64,000 nt of DNA, taken from assembly GCA_015847255.1 (NCBI GenBank), contig JADLZK010007671.1:1488001-1552000 (forward strand). Direction: 5' to 3'. Source of the DNA: Hyparrhenia diplandra (Eukaryota; Streptophyta; Magnoliopsida; Poales; Poaceae). Shown in pieces: positions 55,581 through 64,000 of the stretch; position 1 is the first letter of the stretch; each line of letters begins with the position of its first letter. The position numbers and the translations under genes were made by a program. Under the pieces are notes generated by a model. The model searched no databases. It saw only the letters and a list, made by a program, of their open reading frames with translations, and was not told where the DNA came from.

Positions 55581-56990
55581 CCCCTCACTCGATCGACGTA
55601 AGACCCACGTGCCCATGATCGATGATGGCTCTCGGCGTCAGCGAAGTCCTTCTCCTCCTCGTTTGTCCCCAACAAGCTCCTCCCTCTCTTTCCCAACTCC
55701 AATTGATATAGAAGGGCCCGGCCAAGCGGTGGGGCTTCATAATCAACATAAACAAACTAAGCCACCGATTTGGGTTGGAGTGGCAGCTTTATTTTGGGCC
55801 ATCCGAGATGTCGTAATGACACGATTTTTAGAAAATGAAATCTAACTCTATTATGCAGGTTATCTTCGGGGGGCCTTATTGGATGCGCCGGGCCTAGTTG
55901 TTGCGTCTTTGAGCAAGCAAAAGGACGCCCTCATTACATTGAGCAAACAATTGGAGATAGTTGCTCTAGAAATTTCCAATAGAGGGTGGAAATATATATA
56001 TATTTTCCGTTTGCTTTTAGTACCAATATCTATTTCATAGACACTTGGCTTGCATTTGTGTTTTCTTTTTTCTGAACTCAGTAATAATTGGCTGTGTACA
56101 TCCCTGGATGTAGAGGCCGGATTTTATTATCCATTATCTAAAAAAGCAGTGGGGAGGAGACCGGACGGGTTATGGCCCCGATGGCTGCGCCCCATGCAAG
56201 GGAGGGGTGGTGGCACCACGGTTGAATGGAGACACTCACCGCGGGTGGAACTCGCCGAAATCACCGGGGGATATAAGGGCGGCTGCCGCAGGTGCTAGAG
56301 CTCGACCCGGTGGGATGGTGGTTGGTGGCAGGGGCGACGAGGAGGATAAGGCTGGGGTGCTTGACGGTGATGGATGCCGGGGTGATGGATAGCCGTGGGG
56401 ACTCTACGGCACGCAGCGGGCGACGAAGGATAGGTGAGGTGGCTCGATGGCAAACATGGCGCAGGGGGAGGAAGAAGGTTGCGCACATCACGTCTTGGCT
56501 TAACTACTTCCTGACTTAAAATCAAAAAATGTTGAATCCCCTATGCCACCTTTTGTTCTTTGTTTTATGAATTCAAGTGTAATTAATTAAATCAGAAAAT
56601 ATATAGTTACAAGGGGAGAAGTAATATTTTAGCCATACTTTTGGGGAAAAAATGGTCAAAGAATATATGCTGCGCCATAATGCGGTTGGCTTACCAATTA
56701 AATGGATGGTTAGGTCCCTCACTTAAAGAAAATATCAAAATGGCTTATAAATAGACTCTCGTACATTATAAGTTTTGTTAGTCAGTAAGAAGCAAACGTG
56801 CTTCTAGGTGTAATATTTGTAATCATGAGATTACACACATATTGTCTTCAAACTAGTGTGATGGGAGTGGGATGCATCTGGAGACAGGGCCAAAGGACTG
56901 CTGCATGGCATAGTGGCTATTATCCGTAGTGCGGCCTGGTCCTAAGTCAAGTCGTGTCGCACGTCGTCGTCCTTGTCCTAGACCTTGAAG
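55581..56990. repeat. Duplication unit X3, right part
   Basis: This matches 22803-23870, interrupted by a LINE tail at 55735-56144. The GC-rich part holds frame fragments (56261-56525, minus) equivalent to the X1 frame but shifted. 56525-56870 carries CACCTTTTGTTCTTTGTTTT and GTGGGATGCATCTGGAG. Confidence 0.7.
55735..56144 (+). mobile_element. 5'-truncated LINE (non-LTR retrotransposon) tail
   Basis: About 410 bp. It starts inside coding sequence resembling the end of a grass LINE ORF2 (WVGVAALFWAIRDVVMTRFL near 55768; LEIVALEISNRGW near 55950). It continues through a 3' UTR with GGCTGTGTACATCCCTGGAT and GTAGAGGCCGG, and ends CTAAAAAA. It is flanked by AGCGGTGGGG (55725-55734) and AGCAGTGGGG (56145-56154), a 10-bp duplication with one mismatch. 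X1 has the single uninterrupted AGCAGTGGGG near 22979. Truncation at the 5' end is usual for LINE insertions. Confidence 0.82.
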
Positions 56991-58560
56991 AGAGTAATCT
57001 GTTTGCACAGACGAATGCGGATCCTGTAACAAGTGAAGAAGTCAGGAACTATTTGGTCTGCATTTGTCCATTTGAGCTGTAATGGAAGAGAAAAAAATTG
57101 TTACGAGGTCTTTCTTCAATGTTCAATTGGTTACAGTGTCGTGACAAATGGGAGCCAAGGGGTCAACTCAAAGAATACAATAAACCCTTTGTCCCAACAA
57201 CTATATTACCTGAATATTCACATAGGCCTCAATCTAATTACAAAGGCCATAATAAGGAAGACCAGAGTTCACAGTTATGACAACTTAAATGGAAAAGTTA
57301 TTCCGCGACGGCCCCTCACTCGATCGACCACACGACCCACGTGCCCACACCTGGTGACCCACGTGCTGACACACTCCCTCTCTGATGGTAGCGCTAGCGT
57401 CGGCGAGGTCCTTCAACTCCTTGTTTGTCCCCCGACGAGCTCATGCCCATCTCCTTCCGACTCTAGTGGATATATAGAAGGGCCCGGCTAGGGCAGTGGG
57501 GAAGGAGACCGGGCAGCTTAGGGGCCCCTGGTGGCGGTGGCCAGACCATGGTTGAAGGGAGAGACTCACCGTGACCGGAGCTCATCGTCGTCGGAGGTGA
57601 AGGGAAAGAAGGGCAGCTGCCGTGGGCGCTAGGGCTTGACTCGGTGGGATGGTGGTTGAAGGTGGGGTGACAGGGAGGATAAGGGTGGGGTCCTCGATGG
57701 CGATAGGCGATAGGGTGGTGGAGGACCGTGGGGGCGGCGGCGACTAATGGGGCGGTGAAAGAGGGGCGAGGCGGCTCGACAGAGTGCCAGTCGCGGGGAG
57801 GAAGAAGGGTTGCACACAACACGTCATGGCTTAACTGCTTCCCGACTTAAAACCCAAAATGTTAAAGCCCCTTTACCACCTTTTGTTCTTTCTTTTATGA
57901 ATTCAATTGTAATGAATCAAATCAGAAAATTTATAGTTACTAGGGTGGAAACAATATTGTAGCCCTACTTTTGGGAAAAAAACTGGTTAAAGAATATAAG
58001 CTGTGCCATAATGTGGTTGGCCTACCAAATATACGGATGGTTAGGTTCCTCTAATAAAGAAGATATCAATTACTATTACAATTGAGGCATATAGTTCCAA
58101 TGTGTATGGTTGATGTCTATCATGCGTTCAAAATGACTTATAAATAGACTCTCGTGCCTCATAAGAAACAAATATGCTTCTAAGCGTAACATTTGCAGTC
58201 ATAAGATTTGCATACGTATTGTCCTCAAACCAGTGTCATGGGAGTGGGATGCATCTGGAGTTCTAGCTGCAACAAAGACAAGGCCAAAAGAGTGCTGCGT
58301 GGCGTAGTGGCTGTTATCTTAGTGCGAGCAGGTCAGCAATCATGACATAGGTGAAAGTGTATCACAGGAACCTGTCTCCCAGGTGCATGCGGCCTTGTCC
58401 AAAGTCAAGTCGTGTGGCGTGTCCTGCTCCTAGATCAATCTGTTTTGCACGGATGAACGTGTGTGCCTTGTCGGTGGACTAGTATCGGAGAATCAGCGAT
58501 GACAAGACCACCAGAAGTGGGAAGCCTAACGCAAGAGTCAAGAGCCCATACTGGGTTAAC
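56991..58560. repeat. Duplication unit X4
   Basis: Closest to X2 (24000-25440): shared GGTCTTTC(T)TCAATGTTC, GATATATAGAAGGGCC and GGGCAGCTTAGGGGCCCCTG (24371, 57512). Minus-strand frames 57463-57822 are Ser/Pro/His-rich with shifts relative to X2. No gene is called. Confidence 0.65.
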
Positions 58561-58727
58561 CGAGTTCCTTATTGAAGTGTAAACATGACTGGAAGAAGGC
58601 AATAAGTTTGTAACAGAAAACTGAATTTATTCAAGTTGACCTCGGCTCCTCGCCACTGTTGTCTGTTCTTCCCCTTCCTCAAGTCTTCTTCTCTCTGTCA
58701 TCCATTGGTATCTGACAATTGGTGTCG

Positions 58728-59009
58728 TTAGATCCAGAACACGCTACATCCCGCGACCATTTGACTCACCTCCATCAATCCCATGGCGTGATGGATCCCG
58801 ATATGTAACATGTCCTCGATGAGTTTGGCCACCGTTTTGACAAGCATGATGCCAAATGCCAACACAACTTGTCAAACAAAGATAGCAACCATGTTGCCCG
58901 CTGCGCAATCATGGATCAGCACCTCGTAGAGGCAGTCTATGTTGATCTGGACAACCGTGTCACGGCATTGGAAGTCATTGCCATCTAGTACAATGTTTTG
59001 TTGCTTCAT
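58728..59009 (-). pseudogene. Family Y ORF, copy Y3
   Basis: ATG 59009 gives MKQQNIVLDGNDFQCRDTVV, QINIDCLYEVLIHDCAAGNM and VAIFV, then TGA at 58872. The frame then stays open to TAA at 58728 through LIEDMLHIGIHHAMGLMEVS. The upstream half is in one frame here, unlike Y1, so Y3 best shows the continuous reading, broken only by the TGA. Confidence 0.45.
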
Positions 59010-59956
59010 CTCATCACTGCTTTACATACAGCTCCCATGCTCCTTGTTTGGAGCCAGCTCACCTTCTTTTCGTCAACTATCTCTCCAGGTCTACATGATC
59101 AACGTCAAACATGTTAGTTATAGTAACAGATTTTATGTTGTAATCTCTCTAGGCATAGATTAATTATTACTTGGATGACACAAATTTATAACAATTATTT
59201 ATAGGCAATGTAAGCTTCATGAACATTATATTACGACCAAAGCTCTCACCAAGACATGTTTATTACTATCAGTAATTAGAATCTCCTAATTTTTCCTCGC
59301 CATCTTCCACCTTCTTTTGTGGCAACTCTCTCTTCTCTAATTGCACTGAATTTTTCTTTTTTTTTTTTTGTCCTAATAGGATCTCCACTATGTAAAACCC
59401 ATGGTACAGAGGAGATTCTGACAGCGCATCTGTCAGATTCTAGTTAGTACCAACATATAAGATGAGCCGGCAAATATCAATATAGGCTCGTGAAGGCATA
59501 AGTTGAGCTAGAGAAGTCATATAATATATAGTCTATGTCCATCCTGCTTCCATTACATATAAATACAGAGACTGTGTCGCATGCACATATATGTTGCATC
59601 AGTTTGCTTGTAACATACAAGCGATGTGTTGCGTGCCATAGTATTTCCCAGAAAATTGCATGCCCTTAGTCATAAATAATTTTATAGCCTAGGAATGGGA
59701 TGCATCTGGAACACATTTTCCTACCGAAGATTAATGCACTGCGCAAAGAGGAAGAGTTGGTCAGTTGGCTACTGTGCACAGTGTCGATAGACAAGCTATG
59801 CGACTTATTGCCATGTGTAGCGAGCATGTTGGTGTAGAGCAGCATGTTCAGAATACCAGTTGCATATAATTTTCTCATGTAGAGCGTGTTGTCCTGCACT
59901 TGTTGGACTTAATTGGTTATTAAACTGTTCAGAATACCTGTTGGTTCTGTTATTTA
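59010..59956. repeat. Y3 flank and unit Z2, left part
   Basis: 59060-59440 matches 26010-26330 and 26960-27340. 59445-59956 matches 27360-27945. No gene is seen. It ends at the CACTA-3 insertion. Confidence 0.6.
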
Positions 59957-60309
59957 CACTACTAGGAATGTGTTGATACATGACGTAATGAATTGGTCAT
60001 AGATTCCCTAAAACTGTCACTGACTAGCTATCCGTGATGGCCCTAAAATTCATCATAGAATCCTCGTCATAATTGTTCTTTGCTCAAAATTCCGTCATAG
60101 ATGTGCTAGATCGGTGGCGATTTGTCATCGTCAAGGATTGGTTTTTCACATGGTTTACACACTTGATCGGTGACGAAAGTGGGCGTCATGGGGCATGTTG
60201 CGTCATCACCGCCATCTCAAAGATGGCGAGGTGGAATCGGCGTGGCGTAAAAACCGACACATCAGCTTGCTAACGTGGCTACAGATTTTTATTTTCCTCT
60301 TTTTATTTA

Positions 60310-60520
60310 CAAATACTAAGAAATCGGATGGGCTTGGCCGGTATGGTGGGCTGGGCTGGCATGATGGCTGGGCCAAACATTTTACTGGACGGCCCATTTC
60401 TTTTTCTGATTTTGTGAGGCCTTTTTTTTATATTGTGCTCGGCCCACTTTGTTGAAATCGACTAAGCCCAGTTCCTCAACATATTAGACCGGCCCACCAA
60501 AATACCAGAAGCCCAATAAC
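60310..60520. promoter_or_regulatory. Cluster of GGCCCA/TGGGCC motifs in CACTA-3
   Basis: At least seven GGCCCA, GCCCA or TGGGC motifs occur in about 200 bp (for example near 60330, 60351, 60370, 60390, 60442, 60464 and 60493). In plants such site-II-like motifs cluster in promoters of growth-related genes. Whether they act here is unknown. Confidence 0.35.
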
Positions 60521-60529
60521 AACAAAGCA

Positions 60530-61570
60530 TGACCACAGATTAAAATTCAACCACAGATTTAAATTCAACCACAGATCCAAAATATTACATCACGAGAATT
60601 CTTGTCTCCACATAAATTGACATTTCAAGTCTCAAAATATTACACCATAGCATAGAAGCATCAGCACAGAATGCTTAATGTTTACTCGTCTCAAAATGAA
60701 CCCCTCATGGCAAGCAGCCAAACATTTCAAGTTCACCAATTCGACAGAGTTGCTCGTGTTCTTGCCTCTGCATAATAAAAAGTCACTATCAATTGCTTGC
60801 CGAGTAAAATGTGCTTGCCAGTATATCATATAACAAGCAGTTAAATAGATGACTATAGTCCTCTTATCAATTTCATATATTTATATCTTGGAGCAAAAAA
60901 ATATCTCAGTTAACCAAGCAGAACAGTATAGCATATAAAGTACGCAACCAACCACAAGCAGACAATATATCGTATCTAGTAAAACCAACTTGAGTAGGAA
61001 AACATCTAGCTAATGCAAGGAACCGTTCAAGCAAAAGGATGTATCTTGAAAGGGACTTGTCACACTAATCTGAGAAATTACAAAGGCCAAGATTCTGCAC
61101 TTACTCTGAAGCCAAAGTCGATCTGCTTACCTATGTTTCAGAAACCACACAATAGGCAACCTGAGTGACTGCGAAAAAAAAAAAAAAACCCATCAAAATG
61201 AGTTGGATTGAGCCCATAAGAAACAGATTAAATCCTTAGTTTTTTACTGCAGCCTTGCAACAGCTCTGAAACACCACTGCATCCTGGAATGTGTGGTCAG
61301 AGGGTGCTACTCGGGTCTATCGAACCTGAATGTATTGAGACATATAGTAAGAAATTCTAACAGGTAATACAATAACGCTCAAGTGGATCGATTCAGGCAT
61401 GTGTATAAGAAATGAGTGAGGTTGTGGGTTAGGGTTCAAGGTGGAATCCTATTTTATACTTCCTTGTCGCATTGATTGCCGTTCGATGAAGAATCAATGG
61501 CCAACGATTTATGGGCTGGAACCGTAGCGGGCCAATTTCAGGGTTTCCCGCCTACTAATATATTTAGTGT
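60530..61570 (-). other. Possible captured transcription unit in CACTA-3
   Basis: Read on the minus strand: a TATA-like TATAAAATAGG (about 61448-61458), then AACCCTAACCC (about 61426), and intron/exon-like texture with acceptor-like TTTTTCGCAG (near 61170) and donor-like GGTAAGCAG (near 61130). No reading frame is convincing. It could be the start of a captured host gene or a non-coding transcript. Confidence 0.3.
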
Positions 61571-61589
61571 CTCGAATTTCATATTTTGA

Positions 61590-62770
61590 ATTTTTTATAG
61601 CTCGAACGAGTTTTTGAAGCCCTAGACGGTCTCAAATTGAAAAGTCCTAAATACCCAAAATTCATAACTCATCAAGATCTACCATTATTATTTAGGTTAT
61701 TTTTGCATTTGAGAAAGTGTTAGGAAAGTGTAGTTGTAATGAACAAGTCTCTCACGTAGTTTTATAGACTCTATGTGAGATCCATGATTTTGTGACTATT
61801 GTTTACTAAAACTTTTAAAAATGGTAAAAAGACCTATATAAAGATTGTAGATCTTGATGAGTTCTAACACCTTTGTATTAAAAAATTTTTTCATCCGAGG
61901 TCATTTTGTGTTTCATTTGACAAAGTTTGACCAAGTCAAACTGTTGGGGGTCAACTTTATTTTGCATAAACTCTTAACCCAAACTTGAGGAAGTTTACTT
62001 GTATAACAGAGTTTCATACGAAGGTCATCTTAAAAAGAAAGAAAGACATGCAAGAAAGTTTGTGCTTTGAAGCTAAGAAGAATGGGCGAAAGGGAACAAG
62101 AAGGCCTTCGCGTTTTTAAGCTTTCGTAGAAGAAACCCAAAAAAGAGAGCTTCTCGTCGGAAGATCTTCGCAATCGAGGTTTTCAAGAAATACAAAGAAA
62201 GTCCTGGGACAAAGGTATGCGAAGATGTTGAAGATAGCTTCATTTGAAAGTGTAGATGTAGAATCTTGTCATTGTAAAGTTTGTCATTTATTAAGAAGCT
62301 GAGAAGCCGAGGGGGGCCTATAAATACCCCCGACATCTCTTGTAATGGACAAGTTGTACCCGACCAACTTGTGACTAAGTATTCATCAACATAAGTGTTT
62401 GGAGTTCCATACCCAACACAAACTTTAAATTTTAAAAAATACACCTTCATGCTTGTATTTGATACTCTAAATGGTTTCAAATAGAAAAGTCATAAATACC
62501 AAGTTTGTTAAACTCATCAAGATCTACATTTGGTATTTTGGCCAACTTTTCATTTGATGAATTTTGAACAAGTCAAATTTTGGATTTTTAAATTTTTGAC
62601 GGCTCCAAACCAGTTTTCGAGATCCTAGATTGTCTCAAAGCGAAAAAGTCATGAATACCAAAAATTTATAAATCATCAAGATCTACAAACTTTATTTAGG
62701 TCATTTTTACATTTGAGAAAGTGTTAGGAAAATTTAGTTCTAAATTGACAAGTCTCTCACATAGTTGGCG
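61590..62770. repeat. Three diverged direct repeats in CACTA-3
   Basis: The copies lie near 61600-61770, 62445-62560 and 62590-62770. The shared run is AACTCATCAAGATCTAC (or AAATCATCAAGATCTAC), preceded by a copy of TCTCAAA...GAAAAGTC and followed, in copies 1 and 3, by TTGAGAAAGTGTTAGGAAA and AAGTCTCTCAC. Confidence 0.7.
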
Positions 62771-63059
62771 GGTCATTTAGCGTTTCATCCAACCCCCTGC
62801 ATGCTCCAAATGACGGTAAATTAACTCCCCCATCGACGGGGCGATAACCGGACCAAAACCGGTGTCAGGTGCGTGAGCAGGAGGTGAACCATTTGGATCC
62901 ATTTATCTTCGCTTTTACGGTGCGTAAATCCGGGGAGTTACGAGGCTTCTTGAGGCAGGCCAAACTAGAGGGCTGGACCACGCCTGCGCGTGAACCGGGC
63001 AACAGCCTCCAGCAGACCCCATTTGCAGGCCGCCACGTGTCCAGCACACTCCTAGATGG

Positions 63060-63135
63060 TTGTCAAGTGGCTAGTGCATTTTTGCTTTGTTCTAGAGGTC
63101 TCAAGTTCAATCTTTGTATATGCACAATTTTTTTT
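63060..63135 (+). other. tRNA-like (SINE-like) relic in CACTA-3
   Basis: AAGTGGCTAGTGCA (63065-63078) resembles an A box. GAGGTCTCAAGTTCAATC (63096-63113) resembles a degenerate B box, followed by TATGCACAATTTTTTTTT, a pol III-type T run. This layout recalls tRNA-derived SINEs of grasses. The match is weak. Confidence 0.3.
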
Positions 63136-63536
63136 TCTTTTCAATTTTTTTAGTTTTTGTTCAATCCCCATATAAGCACAATTTTTTTACCTTGGATGAT
63201 AGAATTAAGATTTGGCGTATACTAGAGAGTAGCCACGTAGAATAAATATACATCTTTTTAAAAAAAATTACAATAGACAACTAATCTACACGGTTTCATC
63301 TACTGACCCCATCGTCCATGTCACCATCCACGGTCCACGTCACCCTACAAGGTTTCTATGATGTTTCGTCTTAACCGTCATGGACCACTACACAGAACAA
63401 CTACATAGGCGATGGCGATCATGATCATCATAGAGCAAGCACCTAATTTGCGAACCGTCATAGATTCAAAATTTGATGGCGGTTTCAAAAACCATCACCG
63501 GGGAAACCGTCATGTATCAACACATTCCTAGTAGTG

Positions 63537-64000
63537 TTAGCTCGTAGTCATCGCTTCACAGGAGAGAGGCACACGGTACAACATCATTAGTTCCCACTAT
63601 TGATGAATAGTGATGAGTCCTAAAGAATGAAATCGGAAGCTCAGGTAACAATACTTGTGCTTCTACTGTGTCCATTTTGAATTAATTGTCCCAACTTTGA
63701 AAAATATTATATTGTGTTGTAATTGTAAGTGATGTTCAAAGTTTGATAAAAAATCGGGATTGTGAGATACTGAAAGTAATTAAATTGGTGACCAGTAGTA
63801 GTTGGTGTGCTCCATTTAGTTTGTAATAAGAGTTAAGACTGAGACTTAGGTTCCTAATGACTTCATCTTTATCAACTATATTAAATTGATATCATATTCT
63901 GGTGTAATGAATGCCCCTTTACACCTTTTCTTCTTTCTTTTTGCGAGATCCAAATATAATTAAATCCAAAAAATTATAATTACTAAGGTGAGATATAATA
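63537..64000. repeat. Unit Z2, right part
   Basis: This matches 27945-28400 (shared TCGCTTCACAGGAGAGAGGC, CAGGTAACAATACTTGTGCT and AGGTTCCTAATGACTTCA). No gene is supported before the window ends. Confidence 0.6.

Larger units (their letters stand above)
59957..63536. mobile_element. CACTA-3, 3.6-kb non-autonomous element
   Basis: The ends are perfect inverted repeats of 29 bp starting CACTACTAGGAATGTGTTG. The target duplication is TTA (59954-59956 and 63537-63539). Joining the flanks recreates CTGTTATTTAGCTCG, present at 27937 in Z1. The subterminal motif is CGTCATAG or CTATGACG, repeated at both ends. There is no transposase. The interior holds promoter-like minus-strand DNA, three direct repeats and a tRNA-like piece. 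Confidence 0.95.

Overview
The window is nuclear DNA from a plant, almost certainly a grass (Poaceae). It is dense in nested transposons: CACTA (En/Spm) elements with TTTGCCGAC- or TTTGCCGAGTG-type subterminal repeats, an Athila-like Ty3/gypsy element with the TGGCGCCGTTGCCGGGGA primer site, a Ty1/copia element with an initiator-Met primer site, a Stowaway MITE with CTCCCTCCGTCC ends, and a LINE tail. The species cannot be named from the sequence. No bacterial operons, CRISPR arrays, rRNA genes or convincing functional tRNA genes were seen.

Under the transposons lies a field of local duplications. Family A units (about 700-1236 plus 15482-17860; 17590-20440; 39780-42900; 44290-48720) carry minus-strand copies of a small predicted secreted-protein gene. 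The best copy is at 18603-19264, where three exons can be inferred but the first splice donor is damaged. They also carry broken copies of a second small gene with a signal-peptide-like start. Family X units (22437-23770; 23771-25440; 48720-49052 plus 55581-56990; 56991-58560) are followed by Y units, which hold a minus-strand gene-like ORF (25634-25959, 26629-26892, 58728-59009, truncated 29038-29246), and by Z units (27360-28470; 59460-59956 plus 63537-64000).

Layout: 1-1236 is A0 flank with a secreted-protein fragment. 1237-15481 is a 14.2-kb CACTA element with 3-bp TSDs, a decayed TNP2-type transposase (4324-7732) and a second Transposase_24-like gene (7870-14607) that is split by a nested 4.6-kb CACTA (8889-13456). 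15482-20440 is the rest of A0 plus A1. 20441-22436 is single-copy in this window. 22437-29246 holds X1, X2, Y1, Y2 and Z1. 29247-39657 is an Athila-like element in LTR-internal-LTR-gag order. 39658-48720 is A2 and A3, with a 0.9-kb CACTA relic. 48720-59460 is X3, X4 and Y3, with a complete but dead copia element (49053-55580) and a LINE tail (55735-56144). 59460-64000 is Z2, split by a 3.6-kb non-autonomous CACTA (59957-63536).

Most insertions can be checked against an empty copy of the same target elsewhere in the window, so the duplicated units act as an internal control. Nearly every transposon ORF is frameshifted. The only candidate host gene with a coherent multi-exon structure is the secreted-protein gene at 18603-19264.
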